Shown: in pieces, positions 26,131-34,802 of the stretch
How the letters are laid out: the number at the start of each line of letters is the position of its first letter
Numbering within the stretch: the first letter of the stretch is position 1
Assembly: GCA_910587835.1 (NCBI GenBank)
Contig: CAJUNQ010000109.1
Coordinates: 1-64,000 of the forward strand
DNA: 64,000 bases
Origin: an uncultured Oscillospiraceae bacterium
GTDB lineage: Bacteria > Bacillota > Clostridia > Oscillospirales > Acutalibacteraceae
Direction of reading: 5' to 3'
The notes under the pieces: model-generated
Seen by the model: the letters and a program-made list of their open reading frames with translations, nothing else
The model's database searches: none
Told to the model about the DNA's origin: nothing
Position numbers and translations under genes: made by a program

Positions 26131-27399
26131 ATGACAGGTGCAATGTATGCGGCCGTAGCCGGACTGAAAGCGCACATGAGCGCTTTGAACGTCATCGGCC
26201 AGAATATTTCTAACGTGAACACCAACGCCTATAAGGCCACCCGCTACACCTTTTTGGAGGCCCTTTACACCACGGTGCGGGGCGGCAGTAACGGCTCGAA
26301 CCAAGTGGGCGGCAGAAACCCGGCCCAGAACGGCTACGGCTCTTCCATCGGAACCATCGACCTGGACATGAGCACGAAGAACTACACGCCCACGGGCATG
26401 GCTACCGACATAATGATTGACGGCGACGGCTTTTTGATTGTGGGCGACAAGACCTCTGCCTTTGGCGAGACAGGAAATAAAGAGCTGAAGGACATGTACT
26501 TGACCCGTTTGGGTAATCTGGGGATTGACCCCGATGGTTACCTGGTAGACGGTCAGGGTCAGGTGATATATGGATTCCTGTCAGTAGCGAACCCCATTTA
26601 TGCAGAATATATGACACCGGGAGGTGCCAACAGCTTAATCAATCAGGATGGCACTCCAAAACCTGATGCAATTTGGGATCCGACAAAGCAGGGGGCAACA
26701 GAGGGTTATTACCTTGATGAAGACAGACAGCTTATTAAGGTAACAAATGAGGGTACAGATACGGACCCGAAATGGAAGACTACAGTTGTTGATGAATACA
26801 CCCCCGCGCCGGTATTGACAGCTATCCGCCTGCCCATGCAGGATGCAGACGGCAAGGCGGTCTACCCGGAATGGGACTTGAAGGATGGCAGCCCTACGAA
26901 GGGCCAGATTGTAGACGGCACGGGCGTTAAACGTGTTAGCCGGGATAGTATCAGCATCGACGAGAACACGGGACGCATTACCCTGACAACGGCCAAGGGC
27001 GAGGCAGTGGTGGTAGGTTCCATCGCCATTGCCAAGGTAGAAAACCCCAACGGCGTGACCCATGTGGACGGTCACTACTATCAGGCTTTGGAAGGCGCGG
27101 GCGACATCCGACTGACCTCAGTGGGTCATTCTGTAGTAAACAGTAACGACCCTGACAGCCCCTTCTATAAAAAAGATCCGAATAATCCTGACGCAGCGGT
27201 AACTCAGCAAGATGGGGAAATTGCCATTGAGTCTTCCGGCGGCACCAAGCTTATCAGCGGCGGCCTGGAGAGCAGCGGCACGGACCTGGCCAGCGAGATC
27301 AGCAACATGATTATGATTCAGCGCGGCTATCAGGCCAACACCCGCATTGTCACCGTAACCGACAGTATGCTGGAAGAGCTGGTGAACATGAAGCGCTGA
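26131..27399 (+). CDS. flgE: Flagellar hook protein FlgE
   Basis: FlgE polymerises into the universal joint hook. 422 residues: N-terminal rod/hook motif (MYAAVAGLKAHMSALNVIGQNISNVNTNAYKATR), the DIMIDGDGFLIVG segment, a variable outer domain (about 150-330) and the C-terminal QRGYQANTRIVTVTDSMLEELVNMKR helix. The outer-domain DNA (about 26560-26800) has more A/T-rich codons than the ends, suggesting variation or exchange of the exposed domain. Confidence 0.95.
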   Translation: MTGAMYAAVAGLKAHMSALNVIGQNISNVNTNAYKATRYTFLEALYTTVRGGSNGSNQVGGRNPAQNGYGSSIGTIDLDMSTKNYTPTGMATDIMIDGDGFLIVGDKTSAFGETGNKELKDMYLTRLGNLGIDPDGYLVDGQGQVIYGFLSVANPIYAEYMTPGGANSLINQDGTPKPDAIWDPTKQGATEGYYLDEDRQLIKVTNEGTDTDPKWKTTVVDEYTPAPVLTAIRLPMQDADGKAVYPEWDLKDGSPTKGQIVDGTGVKRVSRDSISIDENTGRITLTTAKGEAVVVGSIAIAKVENPNGVTHVDGHYYQALEGAGDIRLTSVGHSVVNSNDPDSPFYKKDPNNPDAAVTQQDGEIAIESSGGTKLISGGLESSGTDLASEISNMIMIQRGYQANTRIVTVTDSMLEELVNMKR

Positions 27400-27465
27400 T
27401 AGACTGGGCGCAGCTTGACGGAATGGAACATATGAGCAAGTAAAGGGAGTTATGCCCCCGCGCCG

Positions 27466-27487
27466 GGGGAGGGCAGGGGCCCTCCCC
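27466..27487 (+). promoter_or_regulatory. Intra-operon hairpin between flgE and flbD
   Basis: A perfect 9-bp stem GGGGAGGGC / GCCCTCCCC with AGGG loop, followed only by TTT. Too few T for a strong terminator; it may protect or process the message or attenuate transcription before flbD-motA-motB. Confidence 0.5.
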
Positions 27488-27520
27488 TTTGGCGGGGCTT
27501 ATCAGAAGGAGGAGCGCTTT

Positions 27521-27784
27521 ATGATTATGCTGACCAAGACCAGCGGTGAGAAATTTTTGGTGAACCACCTGCAGATCGAGTGCATCGAGCTGATTCCTGA
27601 GACAAAGATTGTGATGATGAACCGGGACTTTTATCTGGTGATGGAGTCGGTGCAGGACATTGTGGGCCGCATTGCGGACTATAATGCCAAGGTGCAGGAC
27701 ATCCACCGCATGGTGACTGTGAACGAGGAGCCCAAGGCAGTTCCCAACCGGGGCGGCGCACAGAGGCCGGGCTTCCGCAGGTGA
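27521..27784 (+). CDS. flbD: FlbD-family flagellar protein
   Basis: An 87-residue protein of the small FlbD/YlzI family, located after flgE as usual in Firmicutes. Core: MLTKTSGEKFLVNHLQIECIELIPETKIVMMN, then the helix YLVMESVQDIVGRIADYN. Function is not well established; probably cytoplasmic. ATG at 27521 has AGAAGGAGG upstream and removes an arginine-rich out-of-frame-like extension. Confidence 0.9.
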   Translation: MIMLTKTSGEKFLVNHLQIECIELIPETKIVMMNRDFYLVMESVQDIVGRIADYNAKVQDIHRMVTVNEEPKAVPNRGGAQRPGFRR

Positions 27785-27861
27785 CGGTGAAAAAACGGGA
27801 GACACAGTGAACAAGCGGCCAACAGACCGTGAAGAAATTCTAAAGTGAAGGTGAACGCCCT

Positions 27862-28674
27862 ATGAATATTGGATATTTGATCGGCCTGGTGGTGGCTATA
27901 GGGGTCATGGTGCTGGGCATGGCAAACGGCTTCCCGCCCTATGAATTTGAAAAGATAGGGAACTTTGGCGACGGCTCCAGCGTTATGATTGTTATCGGCT
28001 GTACCGTCTTCATCCTCATGGCCAGCTTCCCCCTTAAGACCTTTCTCAGCATCCCCAAGCACTTTGGGGTGATGATGAAAAACCCCAAGCAGAAGCCGGA
28101 GAACATCATCAACTCTTTGGTGGACCTGGCTCAGATTGCCCGTAAGGACGGCCTGCTGGCCCTGGAAGAGAAGGCCAACGACCAGGAGGACCCCTTCTTT
28201 AAGCAGGCGATTATGCTGATTGTGGACGCCAACGACCCGGACCGGGTGCGCGCCACCCTGGAAAACGACATTGAGTGCATGTCTGACCGGCACAACGCGG
28301 CGGCGGCCATGTATGACAAGGCCTCGGCCATTGCGCCGGCCTTCGGCATGGTGGGCACCTTGATCGGCTTGATTAACATGCTGAAAAACATGGACCCCAC
28401 CTCAGGGTCCAGCAACATTGGCGCGGACATGAGCGTGGCCTTGATTACCACCCTGTACGGCTGTATTCTGGCCCACATGGTGTTCGGCCCGGTGGCCAAC
28501 AACCTGCGAATCCGCGACAGCGAGGAGGTCCTCAACAAGATGATCATTGTGGAGGGCATCACTTGCATTCAGGCCGGTGAAAACCCCAAGATGCTGCGGG
28601 AAAAGCTGCTGACCTTTGTGGCCCAGAAGCAGCGTGAGAAAATGGGCGAGGGCTCTGGCGGCGGCGAAGGATGA
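27862..28674 (+). CDS. motA: Flagellar stator protein MotA
   Basis: MotA forms with MotB the proton- or sodium-driven stator. 270 residues with four membrane helices (about 3-22, 33-52, 150-175, 185-205), a cytoplasmic loop rich in charged residues that contacts FliG, and the conserved AIAPAFGMVGTLIGLINML segment with the mechanistic proline. GTGAAGGTGA precedes the ATG. Ion specificity cannot be decided from the sequence alone. Confidence 0.95.
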   Translation: MNIGYLIGLVVAIGVMVLGMANGFPPYEFEKIGNFGDGSSVMIVIGCTVFILMASFPLKTFLSIPKHFGVMMKNPKQKPENIINSLVDLAQIARKDGLLALEEKANDQEDPFFKQAIMLIVDANDPDRVRATLENDIECMSDRHNAAAAMYDKASAIAPAFGMVGTLIGLINMLKNMDPTSGSSNIGADMSVALITTLYGCILAHMVFGPVANNLRIRDSEEVLNKMIIVEGITCIQAGENPKMLREKLLTFVAQKQREKMGEGSGGGEG

Positions 28675-28716
28675 GGACATTTCCAATTCTTTCCTTCTGA
28701 AAGCACAGGTATGGGC

Positions 28717-28746
28717 TTGACGGGAGGGGCAGTTATTTGTTATAAT
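28717..28746 (+). promoter_or_regulatory. Internal promoter before motB
   Basis: TTGACG, 18-bp spacer, TATAAT, placed 89 bp before the motB start and after the motA stop. It would allow motB and the switch genes to be expressed apart from the full operon. Confidence 0.6.
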
Positions 28747-28835
28747 AGTACGATGCAAGGGAAAGCCGGCCTGTGGCCCCGGGATGGGGCGGGGGCCGGG
28801 AGACTATCTGTCAGGAATGGAGGTGTCTGGCTGAG

Positions 28836-29756
28836 ATGAAGAAAAAGGGCGGAGGCGGCGAAGGCGGCGGCGCAAACTGGATGGACACCTACGGTGACAT
28901 GGTGACGCTGCTGCTGTGCTTCTTTGTGCTGCTCTACTCCATGTCGACCATAAACGAGGATAAATGGAAGGCCGCGGCCATAAGCTTTAACCCCAATGCG
29001 GTGACCACGCCCACGGCGCCGGAGTTCGGGACCAGCAGCGGTCCTTTTCAGGACCCTGACGAGACTGGCGACCCAGGTGTAACTGACCCGGCGGAGCTGG
29101 AGGAGGCCGAGAAGGAAAAGGAGCAGGAAGAGACTGACCAGGCCATTGAGCAGCTCTACCAGATGATGAAGGAATACATTGAGAAGTCGGGCAAGAATGT
29201 GGAGATTACCAAGGGCGACGGCGGCGTGTTTTTGTCTTTTGCCAACGCGGTGTTCTTTGACGGGGACAGCGACGTGCTGCGGCAGGATGGCAAGGAGATG
29301 CTGGATGTTCTGGCGCCTATGCTCAGCCAGGCTGCGGAGCATATCGACGAAATCCGCATTCTGGGCCACACAGCCCAGGCCAGCGCCACAGAGGCAAACA
29401 CCACAGAGGGCGACCGCATGCTGGCGGCCACCCGGGCGGCCCGGGTAACGGCGTATCTTCAGGACCGGGTGACCGGACTGAGCGCGGGCCGGTTGGTGAG
29501 CGAGGGCTATGGCCAGTTCCGGCCTGTGGCTCCCAACGATGTGGAGGAGAACCGGAGAAAGAACCGCCGGGTGGAGATGATCATCACCGGCAAGGACCTG
29601 ATGAACGAGCTGGGCGGTACGTTGGAGCAATATGAGACCATACGAGAGAATGGCCCCTCCAAGGCCAGCGTAGAGGATAAGGACGAGGCGTCGGATCAGG
29701 GACAGTCCCAGAGCAGCAGCCAGACGGAGTCCAGCGCCGCGGGCGGGGAGGGTTAG
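28836..29756 (+). CDS. motB: Flagellar stator protein MotB
   Basis: MotB couples ion flow to torque and anchors the stator to peptidoglycan. 306 residues: a short glycine-rich cytoplasmic start, one membrane helix with the essential ion-binding aspartate (D21 in TYGDMVTLLLCFFVLLYSM), an acidic linker and an OmpA-like domain (ILGHTAQ..., then RLVSEGYGQFRPVAPND...NRRVEM). The C-terminus is a Ser/Gln-rich tail. ATG at 28836 has GGAGGTG ten bases upstream. It has its own promoter. Confidence 0.93.
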   Translation: MKKKGGGGEGGGANWMDTYGDMVTLLLCFFVLLYSMSTINEDKWKAAAISFNPNAVTTPTAPEFGTSSGPFQDPDETGDPGVTDPAELEEAEKEKEQEETDQAIEQLYQMMKEYIEKSGKNVEITKGDGGVFLSFANAVFFDGDSDVLRQDGKEMLDVLAPMLSQAAEHIDEIRILGHTAQASATEANTTEGDRMLAATRAARVTAYLQDRVTGLSAGRLVSEGYGQFRPVAPNDVEENRRKNRRVEMIITGKDLMNELGGTLEQYETIRENGPSKASVEDKDEASDQGQSQSSSQTESSAAGGEG

Positions 29757-29760
29757 GCCA

Positions 29761-30777
29761 ATGCCAGAGGTATTATCACAGAGCCAGATAGACGCCCTTC
29801 TGAACTCCATGAACAGCGGCGGGGATAAGCCCCCTGCTGAGGAGGAGAAGCCGGAAAAGAAGTACCGCAAGTACGACTTTACCAACCCCAAGAAGTTCAC
29901 CAAGGACCGTCTGAAGATGCTCAAAAGTATTTTCGACAATTACTCCAGGGTGCTTACCACCCGGATCAACGGACTGGTCCACGCCACCTGCGAGATCGGG
30001 GTGGAGTCGGTGGAGGAGACCACCTATTTCGAGTTCTCCAACGCTCTCAGCGACAGCGCGGTGCTGACCACCACCCATCTGATGCTGAAGGAGAACCGGG
30101 AGGAGACGCCGGTGCTGTTCTATGCCTCAGCCCCCATTATGGTGAGCATGATGGACCGCATGACCGGCGGTGATGGAGATGTGGAGAGTCTGCCAGACGA
30201 CTACACCTATACGGAGCTGGACCTGAAGCTGTATGAGGTGCTGCTGAAGGACTTTGTCTCGCGTATGGGCGTGACCTGGGAGAACTACATACAGCTGGAC
30301 TTCGACTTTGGGCGGGTGGAAAACAACCCCACGCTGGTGCAGCTCATCGGTCTGGAGGAGACCGTGGTCATTGTGGATATGAAGGTCAGCTTTCCCAACA
30401 TTGAGGGGAGCATTAGCATCGTGATGCCCGAGGACGTGCTGTCCAGCATTTTCACAGAGATCAGCGCAGGCAATCCCTCCAAAAAGGCCAACAGCGAGGA
30501 GCACCAGGAGGAGATTTTTGACCATCTGCGGGATTCCACGCTGGAAATCCGGGCTGAGCTGGCCCGCACCACCCTGCGGCTGGACGATGTGTACCGGCTG
30601 AATGTGGGTGATGTGATTGACCTGAACCAGAAGAAGGACAGCGCACTGAACCTGTATGTAGGCGGTCAGCGGTGGTTCAACGGATTGATGGGGGTCAGCG
30701 AGAAAAAGATGGCGGTGAAGATTAAAGAGGTGTACCATAACGCCGGAAGAAGGGGCAGTTTAACAAATGAGCAATAA
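29761..30777 (+). CDS. fliM: Flagellar motor switch protein FliM
   Basis: FliM links CheY-P or FliG to the C-ring. 338 residues. The N-terminal CheY-binding motif is intact (VLSQSQIDALLNSM), followed by the CheC-like middle domain (YDFTNPKKFTKDRLKMLKSIFDNYSRVLTTRI) and the C-terminal SpoA domain (LRLDDVYRLNVGDVIDLNQKKDSALNLYVGG). It starts four bases after motB and overlaps fliY by 11 bp. Confidence 0.96.
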   Translation: MPEVLSQSQIDALLNSMNSGGDKPPAEEEKPEKKYRKYDFTNPKKFTKDRLKMLKSIFDNYSRVLTTRINGLVHATCEIGVESVEETTYFEFSNALSDSAVLTTTHLMLKENREETPVLFYASAPIMVSMMDRMTGGDGDVESLPDDYTYTELDLKLYEVLLKDFVSRMGVTWENYIQLDFDFGRVENNPTLVQLIGLEETVVIVDMKVSFPNIEGSISIVMPEDVLSSIFTEISAGNPSKKANSEEHQEEIFDHLRDSTLEIRAELARTTLRLDDVYRLNVGDVIDLNQKKDSALNLYVGGQRWFNGLMGVSEKKMAVKIKEVYHNAGRRGSLTNEQ

Positions 30778-32161
30778 TGTTTTCAAACCAATGGAGATAA
30801 GCGCCATCGGCGAAATCATGAACATCAGCCTGGGCTCTTCGGCGACGGCGGTATCCAATCTGCTGGATCATCGGGTGGACATCACCACGCCCACAGTGAC
30901 TGTGGTCGACGTCAAGGACTTTGAGCTGGGGGACATTGAGCCGGCCGTTGGCGTGGAGATCAAGTATGTGTCGGGCCTGGACGGCAGCAACCTGATGCTG
31001 CTGCGCATGAGCGACATAAAGGTCATTGTCGACATACTGATGGGCACAGATACGCCGCTGGATGAGTTTGTGCTGGATGAGCTGAGCCTGAGCGCTGTCT
31101 GCGAGGTCATGAACCAGATGATGGGCGCGGCCTCTACGGCTTTGTCTGACTTTTTGGGCAGGGTGGTGAATATTTCCACGCCCGAGACCTTTGACGTGTA
31201 TGACCAGGAGGCCATGAAGCGGGACCGGATGCCTGTGGCGGAGGGCCCCATTGTGGTGGTCCGCTTTGCTTTGAGTATTGAGGACCAGCTGCAGAGCGAG
31301 TTTATGAATGTGATCTCTGTGGACCTGGCAAAGGAGCTGGTGGCGGGCTTTGGCCTGGAAGACGAGGATACTGCGCCCGCCCCAGCGCCTGCTCCGGCCC
31401 CTCCAGCGCCCGCCCCGGCCCCTGCGGCCAGCGGCGGAGTGATGAGCCAGGAGGAGATTGAGAAGCTCATGGCGGGAGGCGCGGCCCAGCCCGCACCCGC
31501 TCCGGCTCCCGCGGCCAGTGGCGGAGTGATGAGCCAGGAGGAGATTGAGAAGCTCATGGCGGGAGGTGTGGCGCAGCAGCCCGCGCCCGCTCCGGCTCCT
31601 GCGGCCAGCGGCGGAGTGATGAGCCAGGAGGAGATTGAGAAGCTTATGGCAGGAGGCGCGGCCCAGCCGGCGCCTGCTGTACCTCAGACGCCGGCACAGC
31701 AGATGCCTGTGCCGCCAATGATGCCGCCGGTCCCAGGGCAGGAGGGGATGCAGCAGCCCTATCCGGGCTACCCCTATTACCCCCCCTATCCGGGCTATCC
31801 CTATTATCCGGCCCAGCCGGAGCCCAAGCTCATCAACACCGCGCCGCCCCCCATGCCCAAGCTGGCCAACGGCGAGGAGCTCAGCCAGGAGCAGACCCAG
31901 AACCTGGATTTGATTATGGGTGTGCCGCTGGAGGTGACAGTGGAGATTGGCCGCACCAGAAAGCGGGTGCAGGAAATTCTTTCCTTCTCAAAGGGCTCGC
32001 TGGTGGTGCTGGATAAGCTGGCCGGCGACCAGGTAGACCTGTTTGTCAACGGCAAGTGCATTGCCAGGGGAGACGTGGTGGTTGTGGACGATAACTTTGG
32101 CATCCGGGTGACAGAGATTTTGAAGAAGCCCGGCATTGAAGAGTTGGCCCAATCAAAGTAA
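30767..32161 (+). CDS. fliY: FliY-type switch protein with three FliM-like motifs in its linker
   Basis: FliY is the Firmicutes switch component that fuses a CheC-like phosphatase domain to a FliN/SpoA domain. 464 residues: the CheC-like part (about 1-195) has both phosphatase-type motifs (EIMNISLGSSATAVSNLL and EVMNQMMGAASTALSDFL). A Pro/Ala linker then carries three nearly identical GGVMSQEEIEKLMAGG motifs (near residues 226, 255, 285) and a Pro-Tyr-Gly segment. The SpoA domain is at about 380-460 (DLIMGVPLEVTVEIGRTRK). The motifs resemble the FliM/FliY N-terminal CheY-binding motif, which this FliY lacks at its own N-terminus. Confidence 0.94.
   Translation: MSNNVFKPMEISAIGEIMNISLGSSATAVSNLLDHRVDITTPTVTVVDVKDFELGDIEPAVGVEIKYVSGLDGSNLMLLRMSDIKVIVDILMGTDTPLDEFVLDELSLSAVCEVMNQMMGAASTALSDFLGRVVNISTPETFDVYDQEAMKRDRMPVAEGPIVVVRFALSIEDQLQSEFMNVISVDLAKELVAGFGLEDEDTAPAPAPAPAPPAPAPAPAASGGVMSQEEIEKLMAGGAAQPAPAPAPAASGGVMSQEEIEKLMAGGVAQQPAPAPAPAASGGVMSQEEIEKLMAGGAAQPAPAVPQTPAQQMPVPPMMPPVPGQEGMQQPYPGYPYYPPYPGYPYYPAQPEPKLINTAPPPMPKLANGEELSQEQTQNLDLIMGVPLEVTVEIGRTRKRVQEILSFSKGSLVVLDKLAGDQVDLFVNGKCIARGDVVVVDDNFGIRVTEILKKPGIEELAQSK
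31442..31657 (+). repeat. Three tandem motif repeats inside fliY
   Basis: Copies of the MSQEEIEKLMAGG coding segment begin at 31442, 31529 and 31619 (spacings 87 and 90 bp) with Pro/Ala-rich spacers of near-identical DNA, consistent with recent in-frame duplication. Confidence 0.93.
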
Positions 32162-32209
32162 ATATAAATGACCGATTCAGCAAATCATATGAAAAGAGGA
32201 TGAATTACT

Positions 32210-32575
32210 ATGGCAAAGATCTTGTTGGTTGACGACGCTGCTTTTATGCGCAAGGTGATCAAGGATACCTTGTCGAAAAACGGCTATACGGATCTCTATG
32301 AGGCTGTGGACGGCGCGGACGCGGTGGAGAAGTTCACCGAGATTAACCCGGACCTGGTGATCATGGATATCACGATGCCTAACATGGACGGTCTGGAGGC
32401 GTTGAAGGCCATGCGTGCCAAGAACGGCGCGGCCAACATCGTCATGTGCTCCGCCATGGGCCAGGAGGCCATGGTTATTGAGGCGATCCAGTCTGGGGCC
32501 AAAGACTTTATTGTGAAGCCCTTCAAGTCTGACCGCATTATGAAGACCGTGACCTCGATTGTTGGCGCGCCCTGA
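32210..32575 (+). CDS. cheY: Chemotaxis response regulator CheY
   Basis: A single-domain receiver phosphorylated by CheA that signals to FliM/FliY. 121 residues with the acidic pocket (D8, D9), phospho-acceptor D53 in VIMDITMPNMDG, the switch serine in CSAMGQ and the lysine in IVKPF. GAAAAGAGG precedes the ATG. cheA is not in the window, so the kinase must be elsewhere. Confidence 0.96.
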   Translation: MAKILLVDDAAFMRKVIKDTLSKNGYTDLYEAVDGADAVEKFTEINPDLVIMDITMPNMDGLEALKAMRAKNGAANIVMCSAMGQEAMVIEAIQSGAKDFIVKPFKSDRIMKTVTSIVGAP

Positions 32576-32976
32576 TGAGTGGAGCAGCCCTGCCCCGGCC
32601 TGGTTTTGCCCAGCAGGGGGGGACAATATTCACCCTGGTGGGCATGCTGCTGACTGTGGGGGCTGTGCTGGCGCTGGCCTATTGGGTCACCCGGTGGATT
32701 GGCCGCCACGGCGCCCCAGGATGGACAGGGGCGCCCCGGAAGCAGGGGCAGCAGATGGAGCTGCTGTGGCAGCTGAGCCTGGGCCGCAACGAACGCCTGG
32801 TGCTGGTGCGCCTGGAAAAGCGCTGCCTGCTGCTGGGGGTGACCAGCGGAGGGATCAGGCTGTTGACTGAGCTGACCGAGGAGGAGGCAGCCCCCTGGCA
32901 GAAGGACCCGGGGGCCGCCCCCTGTGCGCCCAGCTTTCTGGACATTTTGAGGGATAATCTTCCCAAAAAGAAATGA
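32575..32976 (+). CDS. fliO: FliO/FliZ-like export protein
   Basis: FliO helps assemble the FliP pore of the export gate. 133 residues with a membrane helix near 17-40 (GTIFTLVGMLLTVGAVLALAYWVTRWI), then a FliO-like beta domain (MELLWQLSLGRNERLVLVRLEKRCLLLGVT). FliO is poorly conserved, so the name rests on the domain pattern and on its place before fliP. The ATG overlaps the cheY stop by one base. Confidence 0.85.
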   Translation: MSGAALPRPGFAQQGGTIFTLVGMLLTVGAVLALAYWVTRWIGRHGAPGWTGAPRKQGQQMELLWQLSLGRNERLVLVRLEKRCLLLGVTSGGIRLLTELTEEEAAPWQKDPGAAPCAPSFLDILRDNLPKKK

Positions 32977-32986
32977 GCGTGATAGA

Positions 32987-33661
32987 TTGCCTGAAAATCT
33001 GGATGGAATAATCAATATAAATGGCGACAGTGTGCAGGCGTTGGAGATCATTATTCTCACCACCCTGATCACACTGCTGCCCTCGCTGGTGATCATGTGT
33101 TCCTCCTTTACCAGGTATGTGATCACGCTCTCGTTTTTGCGCAACGCCATGGGCACCCAGCAGACCCCGCCCAATATGGTTCTGGTGGGCGTTGCATTGT
33201 TTTTGACATTGTTTACCATGGGGCCTGTAATCGACCAGGTGAACACCCAGGCCTATACGCCCTATATAAACGAGGAGATCACCCAGGAGGAGTTTTTTGA
33301 CCAGGCCCAGGTGCCTTTGAAGCAGTTTATGCTGCGCAACACCGAGCCCTCGGCCTTGAATATGTTCTGCGACCTGGCGGACCTGGAAAACCCAGGCACG
33401 GAGGAGGCTGCGGTGGACTTGCCTCTGCGGGTGGTGACACCGGCGTTCATTACCACAGAGCTGAAGCGGGCCTTTGAGATTGGGTTTTATCTCTACATCC
33501 CCTTTTTGCTGATTGACATTATTGTGGCCTCCACCTTGATGTCCATGGGCATGGTGATGCTGCCCCCGTCGATGATCTCCACGCCGTTCAAGCTGCTGTT
33601 GTTTATCAGCATCAATGGCTGGCAGATGGTTTTTTCTACCTTGGTGCAGACCTTCAATTAG
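32987..33661 (+). CDS. fliP: Flagellar export gate protein FliP
   Basis: FliP forms the pentameric core of the export pore. 224 residues with the signature LEIIILTTLITLLPSLVIMCSSFTRYVITLSFLRNAMGTQQTPPNMVLVG, the periplasmic segment and the C-terminal pair of helices (GFYLYIPFLLIDIIVASTLMSMGMVMLPP). No in-frame ATG is available before residue 37; TTG at 32987 is the first possible start and lacks a strong Shine-Dalgarno. The signal peptide seen in some FliP proteins is not evident. Confidence 0.94.
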   Translation: MPENLDGIININGDSVQALEIIILTTLITLLPSLVIMCSSFTRYVITLSFLRNAMGTQQTPPNMVLVGVALFLTLFTMGPVIDQVNTQAYTPYINEEITQEEFFDQAQVPLKQFMLRNTEPSALNMFCDLADLENPGTEEAAVDLPLRVVTPAFITTELKRAFEIGFYLYIPFLLIDIIVASTLMSMGMVMLPPSMISTPFKLLLFISINGWQMVFSTLVQTFN

Positions 33662-33694
33662 CCGGAAGTATGATGGAAAGTGAGGTGACCGCCC

Positions 33695-33952
33695 GTGGAC
33701 CTGCCGGTTGTGGACTTGTTTCGGGACGCCATAGGCGTTGTGATCCGGCTGGTTGCGCCCATGCTGCTGCTGAGTATGGTGGTGGGCGTGCTGGTGGCGA
33801 TTTTGCAGGCTGTCACCCAGATTCATGAGCAGACCATCTCCTTCATTCTGAAACTGATTGTGGTGGTGCTGTTTCTGATTATTGGCGGCAGTTGGATGAT
33901 GTCTACCCTGCAGGAGTTTTTCTACGGGGTGTTTGAGCTGATAAGAGGGTGA
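33695..33952 (+). CDS. fliQ: Flagellar export gate protein FliQ
   Basis: A small two-helix subunit of the FliPQR pore. 85 residues with the characteristic hairpin (PMLLLSMVVGVLVAILQAVTQIHEQTISFILKLIVVVLFLIIGG). GTG start with GTGAGGTGA upstream. fliR follows after four bases. Confidence 0.95.
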   Translation: MDLPVVDLFRDAIGVVIRLVAPMLLLSMVVGVLVAILQAVTQIHEQTISFILKLIVVVLFLIIGGSWMMSTLQEFFYGVFELIRG

Positions 33953-33956
33953 GGCC

Positions 33957-34733
33957 GTGACGAGTCTTGATTGGGACGGGCTGACCCTATTCCTGTTTAT
34001 TCTGATGCGTATGTCGGGGTTTGTGTTGTTCAACCCCTTTTTCGGGCGCAACAATGTGCCCCAGTTCTTTCGGGCGGGGTTTGCCCTGCTGCTGTCCATG
34101 GTGGTCAGCTTCAGCTATACCGGTACAGTTGCTGTGCCAGCCACCTTTATCGAGCTGGCGGTGAGGCTGCTGCTGGAGGTAGCCATGGGCTATCTGGTGG
34201 GGCTGGTTGTGAATCTGTTTCTGGCTGTCCCCTCTTATGCGGGGCATATTATGGATGAGCAGATGGGCATGGCTATGGCCCAGACCTATGACCCCAGCTT
34301 TCAGGGTCAGGCCACGCCTGCGGGCAATGTGCTGAACATTTTTACTATTCTGTTGTTCTTTACGGCCAACGGACACCAGACCCTGCTGCGGCTGATGCTG
34401 GACTCGGGCGCGGTGGTGCCCTTTGGCGGCGCGGCCTTTGGAGAGGCTGCGGCGGATAAGATTGCGGGGCTGTTTATTGACTGCATGCTTCTGGCTGTCA
34501 AGCTGTGCCTGCCGGTGCTGGGGGCGGAGCTGATGGGGCAGGTGGGCATGGGGGTGCTGATGAAGGCCATTCCCCAGATCAATGTGTTTGCCATTAACAT
34601 TGAGCTGAAGGTGCTGGTGGGCATAGTGATGCTGTTTTTCCTCATTGCGCCCTTTAGCGAGTTTCTGTTGGAGATGGAGAACACCATGTTGATGGAGATT
34701 GAGAGAGCGATTGCCCTGGCCGGCGGAGGCTGA
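33957..34733 (+). CDS. fliR: Flagellar export gate protein FliR
   Basis: FliR completes the FliP5-Q4-R1 export pore. 258 residues, with about six hydrophobic helices starting LTLFLFILMRMSGFVLFNPFF and the segment GYLVGLVVNLFLAVPSYAGHIMDEQMGMAMAQTYDPS typical of the family. GTG start four bases after fliQ with AGAGGGTGAGG upstream. Ends 69 bp before flhB. Confidence 0.96.
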   Translation: MTSLDWDGLTLFLFILMRMSGFVLFNPFFGRNNVPQFFRAGFALLLSMVVSFSYTGTVAVPATFIELAVRLLLEVAMGYLVGLVVNLFLAVPSYAGHIMDEQMGMAMAQTYDPSFQGQATPAGNVLNIFTILLFFTANGHQTLLRLMLDSGAVVPFGGAAFGEAAADKIAGLFIDCMLLAVKLCLPVLGAELMGQVGMGVLMKAIPQINVFAINIELKVLVGIVMLFFLIAPFSEFLLEMENTMLMEIERAIALAGGG

Positions 34734-34802
34734 GGCCCCTGACGGAGAAGGATTCTCTATTTTCGACCATGATTTTTCTTGCCGTAAAGCGAGGTGGTGA
34801 AC

